A stretch of 64,000 bases of DNA from Spirosoma rigui (lineage in GTDB: Bacteria > Bacteroidota > Bacteroidia > Cytophagales > Spirosomataceae). This document shows, piece after piece, positions 32,856-42,583 of the stretch. The notes under the pieces were generated by a model that saw only the letters and a program-made list of their open reading frames with translations, was not told the DNA's origin and searched no databases. The stretch is from positions 5,530,001 through 5,594,000 of the forward strand of contig NZ_CP020105.1 in the NCBI RefSeq assembly GCF_002067135.1, given 5' to 3'. Every line of letters starts with the position of its first letter. The stretch's first letter is position 1. The translations under genes and the position numbers were made by a program.

Positions 32856-34442
32856 TTACCGACCGGCCTGGTTGGGGCGAAGGTTGTCGGCGACCCGGGT
32901 AAGCTCAACCCCGCCCCAGCTCATTCTGGCAACTTTTCCCTGGTTGTCAAGGGCAAAACCAACGGTATCAGTGCCGTTCCAGAACTGGTCGTAGGTCAGG
33001 CGAAACGTATCGAAATGCCAGTGACTCAGGTCGCCGGTCAGGACCTTGTTGACGACCATCCGGAGCTTTCCCTGCCGTACCGTTACCTCAATCGTTCCAT
33101 ACAGAGGATCGGCGTAGGAACCGGCGTAGTCGGCCAGGGGAAGCGAGGTGCTGGTGTTCATAACGCGTACGCTATCGCTCATTCGCTCCGCCAGCCTGGC
33201 CCGCTTGTGCAGGGTATCATAGAGCTGACGAAACGCCGTACTCCAATCCCGTCGCACGGTCCGGTCATTGCCCTGGTCCAACCCGAACTCATCGAAGGCG
33301 CGGTACATGAGCGCGTGGCGCAGCTCGGCATGGTCGAGGTTACCCTGTACGTACACAGCCAGTTTCTGATCGGGTAACTGCCCGTGGATGGCCACCATCC
33401 CCGTCAGGCTACCCGTGTGGAAATTGACCCGGTGGCCCCGGTAGTCGTGCTGGAACCAGCCGAGACCGTACGTTTTCCAGTTGGGTCTGGTGAGCTGCTG
33501 GGTAGGATAAAACTGGCCATCCGACACCATCGACTGCGGTTTGAAGAGTTCGGCCCAGGTAGCAGGCCGGAGCAGCGTCCTGGTGGTGCCACCGCTTGTG
33601 TAACGGGCCGTATCGAGCATGCACGTCATCCAGGCTACCAGATCGTCGGGGCAGGACCAGACCGAGCCCGCCGGTCCCACCGCATCGACCGACTCTTCCT
33701 CCGCCCGGCTCTCAACAACCCGAATGGTATCGTTAATCATGATGTGCGGTATGGCCCGGTTGGGATCGGTAACGTCGCGGAACAGGGCTTGCGTGCGGCT
33801 CATGCCGAGGGGTTCAAAAATCCGGCGACGAACGAACGTTTCCCATGGCATGCCACTCACTTTTTCGATCACCTGCCCGGCCGCCAGGTACATAATATTC
33901 TGGTATATAAAACCAGCCCGCAGGGAATAGGACGGTTTGATGAGCCGCAGCCGGTGCAGGATTTCGCCCGCCGGAATTTTCATAGCCGTCCACAGGAAGT
34001 CGGCGTTGCCAACGCCCGTGTTGTGCGTAAGCAGATCACGCACCCGCAGGTCACGGGTTACGGCCGGGTCGTAGAGCTGGAAGTCGGGCAGGTAGTTCGT
34101 AACGGGGTCGTCCCAGTCGAGTTTTCCTTCGTCGACGAGCATACCCAGGCAGGCAGCCGTCATAGCTTTGGTGGTCGATGCCATGGCGAAGAGCGTCTGG
34201 CTGTTGACCGGCTCGGGCGGGCCGGTTAGCCGCCGAACACCGTATCCTTTTTTAAGCAGCACTTTCCCGTCTTTGACCACAGTAACGGTCAGGCCCGGCA
34301 CCCGCCAGTCGGTAACGGCCTGTTGTACATAGGCATCGTACCGGGCCACCGGATCAGCGGCCATACGTTTGTTCTGCGCCAGCAGCATCCTATCTGGCAC
34401 AGTACCCACGAACAGAATAAAACCAAACAGAAATGCTTTCAT
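32856..34442 (-). CDS. Serine hydrolase of the class C beta-lactamase fold
   Basis: A 528-residue exported protein. The nucleophile motif is S89-T-T-K92 in AMASTTKAM, followed by Y180-Q-N182 in FIYQNIMY. A third HxG-type motif is likely in VNFHTGSLTG. A DUF3471-like C-terminal domain starts at about residue 425 (YAGSYADPLYGTIEVTVRQGKLR). Such proteins are usually D-aminopeptidases, esterases or peptidoglycan-related enzymes rather than resistance beta-lactamases. The weak signal at residues 1-22 suggests periplasmic action. Confidence 0.9.
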   Translation of the reverse strand: MKAFLFGFILFVGTVPDRMLLAQNKRMAADPVARYDAYVQQAVTDWRVPGLTVTVVKDGKVLLKKGYGVRRLTGPPEPVNSQTLFAMASTTKAMTAACLGMLVDEGKLDWDDPVTNYLPDFQLYDPAVTRDLRVRDLLTHNTGVGNADFLWTAMKIPAGEILHRLRLIKPSYSLRAGFIYQNIMYLAAGQVIEKVSGMPWETFVRRRIFEPLGMSRTQALFRDVTDPNRAIPHIMINDTIRVVESRAEEESVDAVGPAGSVWSCPDDLVAWMTCMLDTARYTSGGTTRTLLRPATWAELFKPQSMVSDGQFYPTQQLTRPNWKTYGLGWFQHDYRGHRVNFHTGSLTGMVAIHGQLPDQKLAVYVQGNLDHAELRHALMYRAFDEFGLDQGNDRTVRRDWSTAFRQLYDTLHKRARLAERMSDSVRVMNTSTSLPLADYAGSYADPLYGTIEVTVRQGKLRMVVNKVLTGDLSHWHFDTFRLTYDQFWNGTDTVGFALDNQGKVARMSWGGVELTRVADNLRPNQAGR

Positions 34443-34615
34443 GACAGAGAAATAGTGATCTAAACTAGCAAAGCGACCGAAGAAGACCTAGCGGGTACGC
34501 CTTATCAGGTGGTTTTATTGATCGTTCGTATGCAACGTCCCTCTGTTTGCCTAACTTGGGTGCCCTACCGGTATCCTAATCCGCTCAGTGAGGCTCTTCG
34601 GGGCCGCTACGATCA

Positions 34616-35863
34616 ATGCAAACCCTATCCCCTACCCCAACCCGACCATCTCTCCGTCCTTTGCTGGCCCTGCCCGTCATCGTATCGGCCCTGGGTTTTT
34701 TCGTTGACGTCTACGACATGCTTATTTTCAGCATCGTGCGGGTGCCAAGCCTGCAGTCTCTTGGTCTGTCGGAAGCCGACGTTTCGCGGGCGGGTACGTT
34801 CATTCTGAACTGCCAGCAGGCCGGTTTGCTGGTGGGCGGTATCCTATGGGGGGTGCTGGGCGATAAACGGGGGCGGATGTCGGTTCTCTTCGGCAGTATT
34901 CTAACGTACTCAATTACCAACATTGCCTGCGGATTCGTGCAGGATATCAATACCTACGCCATCCTGCGGTTCATTGCCGGCGTTGGCCTGTCGGGGGAGA
35001 TTGGCGCGGCTATGGTGCTGGTGTCGGAGATTCTGCCCAAAGAGATCCGGGGCTACGGTTCATCCATCGTGGCGGGCATCGGCTACCTGGGCGCGGGCGT
35101 CGCTTACCTCACCGTCGAATACTTCAACTGGCGCACGGCCTTCTGGGTGGGGGGCGGCATGGGTCTCGCCCTGCTGGCGCTACGGGTCAGCGTGTTTGAG
35201 TCGGGGCTGTTCAGCCGGATGCAAACCGACCACCGGGGCGTAGGGCGGGGTAACTTTCTGCACTTTTTCAGCAGCTGGCCCAACACCATTAAATACCTGC
35301 GTTGCGTAGCTGTGGGGCTCCCAACCTGGTTCATTGTTGGTATTCTGGCGACGTTCGCCAACGAGTTCGGGCAGGCAATGGGCATCCCCGACGTAGTAAA
35401 ACCCGGTCGCTGCGTTATGATGGTCTACGTAGGGTTGGCCGGTGGCGACTTGCTCAGTGGTCCCCTTAGCCAGTGGTTGAAATCACGACTCAAAGCCATC
35501 ACGACGTTGTTGCTGTTCAGCATGACCCTCAGCGCTATCTACCTTTTCGGCGGCATCGAAACGGCCGGTGGCATTTACACCGTCTGTCTGCTGGCGGGTT
35601 TCTGCACGGGCTATATTGCCATGTACCTCACCACCGTTGCCGAAAGCTACGGTACCAACCAGCGCAACACCGCTACAACGTCGGCCCCAAGCGTAGTGCG
35701 GGGGCTGCTCATTCCCATGACTCTGTTTTTTCAGGCCCTCAAGCCAAGCCTGGGCGCGCTGGTTGCCGCCGGACTGCTGGGCGTACTTGTCTACGGCCTG
35801 GCGTTCTGGTCGCTCAGCCAGATGGAAGAAACCTTTGGTAAGGAACTCGACTTCGTAGAGTGA
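34616..35863 (+). CDS. MFS transporter, paralogue A
   Basis: A 415-residue carrier with 12 hydrophobic segments. The MFS loop-2-3 motif reads GDKRGRMSVLFGS. LRFIAGVGLSGEIGAAMVLVSEILPKE is the helix-4 region of the metabolite:H+ symporter type. It is clearly a paralogue of the gene at 37905: the starts (LRPLLALPVIVSALGFFVDVYD against LRPLFALPVVVAALGYFVDVYD, each over 20 residues) and the ends (FWSLSQMEETFGKELD against FWSLATIEETYGKDLD) align well. Substrate is unknown; organic acids or sugar acids are common in this group. Confidence 0.88.
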   Translation: MQTLSPTPTRPSLRPLLALPVIVSALGFFVDVYDMLIFSIVRVPSLQSLGLSEADVSRAGTFILNCQQAGLLVGGILWGVLGDKRGRMSVLFGSILTYSITNIACGFVQDINTYAILRFIAGVGLSGEIGAAMVLVSEILPKEIRGYGSSIVAGIGYLGAGVAYLTVEYFNWRTAFWVGGGMGLALLALRVSVFESGLFSRMQTDHRGVGRGNFLHFFSSWPNTIKYLRCVAVGLPTWFIVGILATFANEFGQAMGIPDVVKPGRCVMMVYVGLAGGDLLSGPLSQWLKSRLKAITTLLLFSMTLSAIYLFGGIETAGGIYTVCLLAGFCTGYIAMYLTTVAESYGTNQRNTATTSAPSVVRGLLIPMTLFFQALKPSLGALVAAGLLGVLVYGLAFWSLSQMEETFGKELDFVE

Positions 35864-35958
35864 TTTTCGGGGTGCCTGCCAACCGGAACAACCCCCTCTT
35901 GCCATAGAGGATTTGGTCAGATGAAGTTTTTAAAAATGATTTCCTCGTTGAATAAGGC

Positions 35959-35984
35959 CTATTTCGAGAAATAGTTGCTTTTTT
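35959..35984 (+). terminator. Weak terminator after MFS paralogue A
   Basis: CTATTTC-GA-GAAATAG (35959-35974) is followed by TTGCTTTTTT. The stem is A/T rich with a 2-base loop, so it could also be a 16-base operator for the symporter gene 41 bases downstream. Confidence 0.45.
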
Positions 35985-36024
35985 ACGGGCTAATTCCCCA
36001 CAACTCTCTTTTTTGCGTGTAGCA

Positions 36025-37722
36025 ATGAATCAACTTAATACGACGGACTACATTATTTTCTTCCTGTATTTCATTGGCGTCTCGTCTTACGGATACTGGA
36101 TTTACAAGCGAAAACAAACAACCAGCCTTGAAACCAAGGACTTCTTCCTGGCTGAAGGATCGCTGACCTGGTGGGCCATCGGAGCTTCCATGATCGCTTC
36201 CAACATCTCGGCCGAACAATTCATCGGTATGTCGGGCAACGGGTTCACCTTCGGTATCGCCGTTGCGGTGTATGAATGGTTTGCGGCCCTGGCGCTTATT
36301 ATTGTGGCAGTCTGGTTTATGCCCATCTACCTCAAGAACCACATCTACACAATGCCGCAGTTTTTGAAAACGCGGTACAATGAGACGGTAAGCCTGATTA
36401 TGGCCATTTTCTGGCTGTTCCTGTACGTCTTCGTTAACCTGACCTCAATCCTGTTCCTGGGCGCGCTGGCGATCAGCACCCTTGTCGGACCCGATTCGTT
36501 CCACCCCATCGTTATCGGTCTAAGCCTGTTTGCTATTATCATCACGCTGGGCGGGATGAAAGTGATTGGGTTTACCGACGTTATCCAGGTAGCCGTACTG
36601 ATCATCGGCGGACTGGTTACGTCCTACATCGCCCTGACGCTGGTCAGCGAAAAATTTGGTCTGGGCAACGACGTGCTGGCGGGTTTTTCGGCCATGATGG
36701 CTGACGCCGACGACCATTTTCACATGATTTTCGAGAAGCCAGGTCCGAATACGTCGCAGGTCGACATCAACAAATACCTGACTCTGCCCGGCCTGGCCAT
36801 GTACTTTGCCGGTATCTGGATTGTAAACCTGAACTACTGGGGCTGTAACCAGTACATTACCCAGCGCGCCCTGGGTGCCGATCTGAAGACGGCCCGTACG
36901 GGTATCCTCTTTGCCGCGCTGCTGAAAATCTTTATGCCCCTGATCGTTATGCTACCCGGTATTGCGGCTTACGTACTGTACAAAAACGGTAGTCTCCAGA
37001 ACGAAATGGCACCCGGTGGTAAACTTCTCGCCGACAATGCGTACTCAGCCATTCTGTCCTTCCTGCCAAACGGCCTGAAAGGGCTTTCAATGGCCGCACT
37101 AACGGCGGCTATCGTAGCGTCCCTGGCGGGTAAAGCCAACTCCATCTCGACCATTTTTACGCTCGATATTTACCAGAAATACATCAAGAAAGACGCCACC
37201 CAGACCCAACTGGTGTGGGTAGGCCGGATCACCATTTTTGCCGCTATGCTGCTGTCGATTGCCCTGACCTGGCAGGATGCGCTGGGTATTGGTCGGGAAG
37301 GCGGGTTTACGTTCATCCAGAAATATACCGGTTACCTGAGCCCGGCAATTTTTGCCGTGTTCATCCTGGGCTTCTTCTGGAAGCGGACAACGGGTGCTGC
37401 CGCCGTAGCCGGAATTCTGGGTGGTTTTGGTCTGGCCGTACTGTTCAACAACTTCGCCCCGGCGCTGTTTGGCAACGAAACCATTCTGTACACCGCGTAT
37501 CCAAACGGGAACGGTGGTTACGAAATTCCCTTCCTGATCTGTATGGGCTGGGCGTTTGTGTTTACCATCCTGATGATGGTAGCCATTAGCCTGGTTGGGC
37601 CGCGCATCAATCCGAAAGCGTTTGCCATTGACGCGTCTATGTTCAAGCTTCAGCCAGCCGCTACGGCCCTGACGGTTATTATTTTGCTGCTGGTTACCGT
37701 ACTCTACGTCCGGTTCTGGTAA
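36025..37722 (+). CDS. SGLT-type sodium:solute symporter
   Basis: A 565-residue transporter of the SSS family with about 14 membrane helices. The segment AEGSLTWWAIGASMIASNISAEQFIGMSGN (spanning helices 1-2) is the vSGLT/sugar branch hallmark. MAALTAAIVASLAGKANSISTIF near residue 355 is the sodium-site helix. It likely takes up a sugar or sugar derivative with Na+. The ATG at 36025 is used; an in-frame TTG at 36013 is upstream. It sits between two paralogous MFS carriers on the same strand. Confidence 0.92.
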   Translation: MNQLNTTDYIIFFLYFIGVSSYGYWIYKRKQTTSLETKDFFLAEGSLTWWAIGASMIASNISAEQFIGMSGNGFTFGIAVAVYEWFAALALIIVAVWFMPIYLKNHIYTMPQFLKTRYNETVSLIMAIFWLFLYVFVNLTSILFLGALAISTLVGPDSFHPIVIGLSLFAIIITLGGMKVIGFTDVIQVAVLIIGGLVTSYIALTLVSEKFGLGNDVLAGFSAMMADADDHFHMIFEKPGPNTSQVDINKYLTLPGLAMYFAGIWIVNLNYWGCNQYITQRALGADLKTARTGILFAALLKIFMPLIVMLPGIAAYVLYKNGSLQNEMAPGGKLLADNAYSAILSFLPNGLKGLSMAALTAAIVASLAGKANSISTIFTLDIYQKYIKKDATQTQLVWVGRITIFAAMLLSIALTWQDALGIGREGGFTFIQKYTGYLSPAIFAVFILGFFWKRTTGAAAVAGILGGFGLAVLFNNFAPALFGNETILYTAYPNGNGGYEIPFLICMGWAFVFTILMMVAISLVGPRINPKAFAIDASMFKLQPAATALTVIILLLVTVLYVRFW

Positions 37723-37744
37723 GCGTTTCCGGTAACACCGAGTG

Positions 37745-37802
37745 AACGGATGACGCTGATTACTATGGATATTACGTCCAGAATTAATCAGCGTCATCCG
37801 TT
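37745..37802 (+). terminator. Intrinsic terminator after the SGLT-type symporter
   Basis: Perfect 18-base arms (37745-37762 and 37785-37802) with a 22-base loop are followed by TTCTTTTTT. It isolates the symporter from the downstream MFS gene. Confidence 0.88.
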
Positions 37803-37904
37803 TCTTTTTTCGGACAACCCCCTTACATTACTGCCCAAAATCTGTAGTCATCCGCCCATTGCCATTCCCCTGCATTCTCCCCGCCAAACCCTTGTTAGAG
37901 ACGT

Positions 37905-39140
37905 ATGCAAACAACTACCCCACCACCCACTTCACTCCGCCCGCTGTTCGCCCTGCCCGTCGTTGTTGCCGCGCTGGGGTACTTCGTGGATGTGTACGAC
38001 CTGCTACTGTTTAACATTGTGCGGGTACCAAGCCTGAAAGACCTTGGCCTGTCGGAAGCCGATACGTCCCTCATTGGCGGCCGCATCCTGAACTACCAAC
38101 AGGCCGGGCTGCTGCTGGGTGGTATTTTATGGGGAATCCTGGGCGACAAACGGGGTCGCCTGTCCGTTTTATTCGGTAGTATCATCACCTACTCCCTGGC
38201 CAATATTGCCTGCGGATTCGTGAAAGATCCCCAGGTCTATGCTATCCTCCGCTTCGTGGCTGGTCTGGGTCTGGCGGGCGAGCTGGGCGCGGGCATTACA
38301 CTCGTGAGCGAGATCCTGCCGAAAGAACTGCGCGGCTATGGCTCGTCGCTCGTCGCCAGTGTGGGCCTGCTGGGCGCCGTTGTGGCTTATTTTACCGTTA
38401 CGCTGTTCGACTGGCGTACGACTTACTTTATTGGGGGCGGATTGGGCCTTGGCCTGCTTGTGTTGCGGGTTAGCGTGCTGGAGTCAGGCATGTTTAAACG
38501 GGTGCAGCAAAGTGGCGTGTCGCGGGGTAATTTCATAGACCTGTTCCGGGGGCGCGAGCGATTGTTGCGGTACCTGCGCTGCATGGGGCTGGCCCTACCT
38601 ACTTACCTCGTCATTGGTATTCTGGCTACGTTCGGCAATGAATTCGGAAAAGCGCTTGGTATTCCCGAAGCCATCCAGCCGGGTCGCTGCGTTATGTTCA
38701 CCTATATAGGTACCGTTATTGGCGATCTGCTGAGCGGGGTGATCAGTCAGCGGTTTCGATCGCGCCGAAAAGCCATTGGCCTTATGATCGGGTTAACACT
38801 CGTCTTCGTGGTCATCTACCTGTCGGGGGTCATTCATACCGCACCGGTCTTTTACGGCATCTGCGTCGGTATGGGTTTCAGCATTGGCTACATTGCCATG
38901 TTTCTGACGGTCACCGCCGAGAGTTTCGGGACCAATCTGCGCGCTACCGCCACCACCTCCGTGGCGAATAACGTTCGCGCAACCACCCTGCTTACCATTC
39001 CGGCTTTTCAGGCGATGAAACCCGCTATCGGTGTATTGGGAGCCGGTGCTATCGTCGCCACTCTTTGTTTCGCCATCAGTTTCTGGTCGTTGGCAACCAT
39101 TGAAGAAACGTACGGCAAAGACCTGGATTATTCGGAATAA
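37905..39140 (+). CDS. MFS transporter, paralogue B
   Basis: A 411-residue carrier, paralogous along its whole length to the gene at 34616. It has GDKRGRLSVLFGS in loop 2-3, AGLGLAGELGAGITLVSEI in helix 4 and ATFGNEFGKALGIP near the middle. Divergence is spread evenly along the protein, so the duplication is not recent. A separate terminator lies before it, so it is probably expressed independently of the symporter. Confidence 0.88.
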   Translation: MQTTTPPPTSLRPLFALPVVVAALGYFVDVYDLLLFNIVRVPSLKDLGLSEADTSLIGGRILNYQQAGLLLGGILWGILGDKRGRLSVLFGSIITYSLANIACGFVKDPQVYAILRFVAGLGLAGELGAGITLVSEILPKELRGYGSSLVASVGLLGAVVAYFTVTLFDWRTTYFIGGGLGLGLLVLRVSVLESGMFKRVQQSGVSRGNFIDLFRGRERLLRYLRCMGLALPTYLVIGILATFGNEFGKALGIPEAIQPGRCVMFTYIGTVIGDLLSGVISQRFRSRRKAIGLMIGLTLVFVVIYLSGVIHTAPVFYGICVGMGFSIGYIAMFLTVTAESFGTNLRATATTSVANNVRATTLLTIPAFQAMKPAIGVLGAGAIVATLCFAISFWSLATIEETYGKDLDYSE

Positions 39141-39709
39141 AGGCAACTGATTAATGGAGTACCAATCGCATTTTTTGATACGTACCGGTGATCGGGCACC
39201 CACTGCGTTGACCGGGTGTGACGGGCTACACAATTTGAGCCGGTTTCCTTCCACTTCACGCTGCGCAAACAGGGAAAACGAGGTCAACCCGGTCAACAGT
39301 AACTAATCAGACTGTTTATAGCGGTAATAACCCAGTTCAAAATACCCTTTTTACCCAATGGCAAGATAAAATAGGATTTTAACTACGCAACGGATTAGTA
39401 TTTTGTACTTATAAATCTATTTTTGCCATAGACAAAGTACCCGCCCCCTGTTTGGTCAGGATACCTACTGATTGAGCACCTATCTTACTTTACAATAACC
39501 CTAAATAAGATTACCTAATTGCCTATTTTGTTACTGTTAAAATAAAATTTATTTCTTTTATTATACAATTTACTTATATTGTTGCCTATATCGGCACCAT
39601 TTTTGCACATTGACCGGCTGATACGGTGGTCACGCGGAAGAATGACAGCGCGCAGAAATTTGAGTAGAAACACAACCAGTGTATCACTACGCATTAAACG
39701 AGTACGATT
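39141..39709. other. Long A/T-rich intergenic region
   Basis: 569 bases without a convincing gene. GTTGACCGGGT (39207-39217) and ACCCGGTCAAC (39287-39297) form an 11-base inverted repeat 69 bases apart, possibly the end signal of the upstream MFS gene. From about 39300 to 39660 the base composition becomes strongly A/T rich. At 39598-39605 CATTTTTG is one mismatch from the -7 consensus, with an ATTG upstream; it could be the acyltransferase promoter with a 5' leader of about 100 bases. Confidence 0.5.
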
Positions 39710-40960
39710 ATGGATGCCAGACGTTTAAACGCATCAACAGCGGTGTATTTCAACGGCTTTAACGGGGTGCGTTTCCTGGCTGCAACGTCAGTCGCCATTC
39801 ACCACATCGAAGAGTACAAAACACTGTTCGGCTTTACCGATACATTCATCAAGACCGACGAACACCCGGTTGTGTACCAGGCCGGGCGACTGGGCGTATC
39901 CCTGTTCTTTGTACTAAGTGGTTTTCTGATTACGTATCTGCTCCTGGCCGAAAAAAAATCGGAGGGCCGGATCAACATTCGCCATTTCTACATCCGGCGC
40001 ATCCTGCGCATATGGCCCCTATACTTCCTGATAACGGGGCTGGGTTTTTTCGTATTCCCCCACATTCCGATGCTCCAGATTCCGGGCATCTCGGACTTCA
40101 CCTTCGACGATTTCTGGGCAAAATTCGTTTGCTTCGTGCTGGTGATTCCGAACATTGCTCTGATGCTGTACCACGAAATGCCGCTCTGCTCGCACGCGTG
40201 GTCGATTGGTGTCGAAGAACAGTTTTACCTGATGTGGCCGTGGCTCATCTGCAGCGTCCGGCCCCGCCGAACCATTGCCGTGCTGGCGTCCATTATCGTT
40301 GTGCTGGGCGCTGTGTTTTTCTGGCTTCGCTACGGGCCCGGCTCTACCCAGCCAACGGCGGGAACGACCCAACTCATGATCTCCGATTTTCTGGCCCACT
40401 TCCGGATGGGGTCCATGGCTATTGGCGGCATTGCCGCATACCTGGTTTTCAAAAGACACCGTGTCCTGACGCTGTTTTTCAACCGCTGGGTGCAGTGGGC
40501 CGTTTATGCCGTGCTGCTGGCGATGCTGAGCCAGGGTGTCCGGATTCCGGGGCTTAACTATGAAGGATACGCGCTGTTTTTCGCCTATCTGCTCATGAAC
40601 CTGGCCGCTAACCCAAACTCGATCCTGAAGCTCGAAAACCCGCTCTGTAACTTCATGGGCAAGATCTCCTACGGCCTGTACATGTTCCACCCGGTTGCCA
40701 TTGTCGCCTGCCTGTACGTGATCCGTCAGTTCATACCGTATAGCTTTGGTTTCTCGGTGTTGCTGTATGGCAGCGCCTATGGCCTGACAATCCTGCTGGC
40801 CTGGCTCTCGTACACCTACTTCGAAAAACCATTCCTCAAATTCAAGGACATCTTCGCGCCGGGCGCCAAACCCGCAGCGGTCAGTTCATCGGTCCCGGTA
40901 CTGGCCGAGTCATCGGAGCCGATGTCGCTTCAGCCTGCCTCGGTGACGGTTCAGGCCTAG
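39710..40960 (+). CDS. Acyltransferase family 3 membrane protein
   Basis: A 416-residue inner-membrane protein with about ten hydrophobic segments. It shows GFNGVRFLAATSVAIHHIEE (the H-containing catalytic block), FVLSGFLITYLLLAE, FYIRRILRIWPLYFL and CSHAWSIGVEEQFYLMWPW. These are the standard AT3 blocks (R/K-x10-H and the RxxRxxP helix). Such enzymes acetylate or succinylate surface sugars, lipids or antibiotics. The tail after residue 385 is a low-complexity Ala/Ser/Val stretch. Its long A/T-rich upstream region suggests regulated expression. The true acceptor is unknown. Confidence 0.9.
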   Translation: MDARRLNASTAVYFNGFNGVRFLAATSVAIHHIEEYKTLFGFTDTFIKTDEHPVVYQAGRLGVSLFFVLSGFLITYLLLAEKKSEGRINIRHFYIRRILRIWPLYFLITGLGFFVFPHIPMLQIPGISDFTFDDFWAKFVCFVLVIPNIALMLYHEMPLCSHAWSIGVEEQFYLMWPWLICSVRPRRTIAVLASIIVVLGAVFFWLRYGPGSTQPTAGTTQLMISDFLAHFRMGSMAIGGIAAYLVFKRHRVLTLFFNRWVQWAVYAVLLAMLSQGVRIPGLNYEGYALFFAYLLMNLAANPNSILKLENPLCNFMGKISYGLYMFHPVAIVACLYVIRQFIPYSFGFSVLLYGSAYGLTILLAWLSYTYFEKPFLKFKDIFAPGAKPAAVSSSVPVLAESSEPMSLQPASVTVQA

Positions 40961-41060
40961 AAACTACCGCTTCACGCGCACCTTTGACTGTTTTATTGGG
41001 GTCACTATTGCGTCGGAAGGCAGAAAATACAGATTTTAGTGTGTTTTCGCCTACCTAACG

Positions 41061-42395
41061 ATGTTCGTATTCATGACGTTTGCCACCTGGAACCTGCTGT
41101 TTACGGGCATGGTCAGCTCGATCCTGTTGCTGAACATGGTGCAGTGGGGTATCTACCGCGAACGCATCTACGGCCTCTATACTCTGTACATGCTGGCCTG
41201 GCTAGTCTACTTTGGCTTCCGGGTCGATGGAATGGGCGACTACCTATCGGCGAATGCCTGGTATTTCGTGCGGGCGGCTGCGCCCATGTGCGCTTACTTC
41301 GTTTATTTCGACTTTGCCGATGCACTAATCCAGCTCCGTTCCCGCCTGCCCGCCCTGTTTCGGTTATTCAGGCTCACCAAAGGGCTGATCGTGGCCTATG
41401 TGCTGTTTATGGGGCTAATCTGCTTCGACGTTATCCCCTGGAATGAATCGCTGTACAATACCGTCCACACGGCTATGCGCCTGTTCATGGTGGGACTGGC
41501 CAGCTACGGAGTCTGGAAAATTGCCGGTCTCAGGGGCGTGATGCCCCGGTATATTGCGTTGGGATCAGGATTTATCCTTGTGGGCGGCATTGTGTCCATG
41601 ACGCTGACCAGCCTGGCCCCGGCCGGCAATTCATTCTGGCAGGCACCCCTCACCTACTTCATGCTGAGCATCCTGGCCGAGCTGATCTGTTTTACGCTGG
41701 GACTGGGCTACCGGCAGCGACGGGGTGCCATTAAAAGTGCCATTGTGGAGCAGAAGCTGGCCCGGGAGCGGGAAAAACACCACCGCGAACAGGTCGAAGC
41801 CGAACTCGTTACCGAGAAGCTACAGCAGCAAATGTCGGCCGTGCAGATGATGGCCCTGCAGGCGCAGCTGAATCCGCACTTTCTGTTTAACAGCCTTAAC
41901 TCACTCTCTTCACTCATCGCCGACGAGCCCCAAAAGGCCGAACGCTTTGTCGACGAGATGTCGAGCGTATACCGCTACCTGCTACGAACCAACGACCTGG
42001 AGCTGACCACGCTGCAAACCGAACTGGCCTTCATCGATTCGTATTATCACCTGCTGAAAACCCGCTACGGTGCGGGTATCAACCTCATAAAAGCGGTCGA
42101 TGAATCGCTGCTCAACTACAAAATCCCCCCACTCACCTTGCAGCTTCTGCTCGAAAACGCGGTGAAACACAATGTCGTATCGGCCGAGCAACCTCTTTCT
42201 ATCCAGCTGCTTACCCACCCCGATGGTTGGCTGGAGGTTAGCAACTCGCTCCTGCGAAAGCCCGTCAACCGGGTCAACTCCACCCAGAAAGGTCTGCTCA
42301 ATATTCTGTCGAAATACCAGCTGCTTGGTCAGGCAGCCCCCAAAGTTGTGGAGACCGGGACGTTGTTCAGCGTAACACTCCCCCTCATCAAATAA
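41061..42395 (+). CDS. LytS-type sensor histidine kinase without an adjacent regulator
   Basis: A 444-residue membrane sensor. Seven hydrophobic segments span about residues 10-215, followed by a coiled-coil-like stretch (EQKLAREREKHHREQVEAEL, 229-248) and the His_kinase domain. The phospho-acceptor H273 lies in QLNPHFLFNSLNSL, and the ATP-binding N-box is LQLLLENAVKHNV. Family members normally pair with a LytTR response regulator in the next gene; here the next gene is an oxidoreductase 189 bases away. The final ATP-lid Gly-rich motifs are short. Start at 41061; an ATG at 41073 is also in frame. Confidence 0.9.
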   Translation: MFVFMTFATWNLLFTGMVSSILLLNMVQWGIYRERIYGLYTLYMLAWLVYFGFRVDGMGDYLSANAWYFVRAAAPMCAYFVYFDFADALIQLRSRLPALFRLFRLTKGLIVAYVLFMGLICFDVIPWNESLYNTVHTAMRLFMVGLASYGVWKIAGLRGVMPRYIALGSGFILVGGIVSMTLTSLAPAGNSFWQAPLTYFMLSILAELICFTLGLGYRQRRGAIKSAIVEQKLAREREKHHREQVEAELVTEKLQQQMSAVQMMALQAQLNPHFLFNSLNSLSSLIADEPQKAERFVDEMSSVYRYLLRTNDLELTTLQTELAFIDSYYHLLKTRYGAGINLIKAVDESLLNYKIPPLTLQLLLENAVKHNVVSAEQPLSIQLLTHPDGWLEVSNSLLRKPVNRVNSTQKGLLNILSKYQLLGQAAPKVVETGTLFSVTLPLIK

Positions 42396-42583
42396 CCACC
42401 TACCAACTTCTACCGGAGTCTACGTCACTGGCAGGGTTGGTACATCTATACATCGCTAGCCAAAAGCGACGCGCTCAACAATGTATTACAACGCGACAAA
42501 AAGAAAGTAGACCAGAACCAAGGTTATTAAATGCCCCCGTTGGTCTTTATCAATCGTCACTTACTTTAAAAAACGAGTTCACT

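Noticed and set aside
32856-34442. Antibiotic-resistance beta-lactamase
   Set aside because: The fold motifs are present, but the DUF3471-like C-terminal domain and length fit the general serine hydrolase group.
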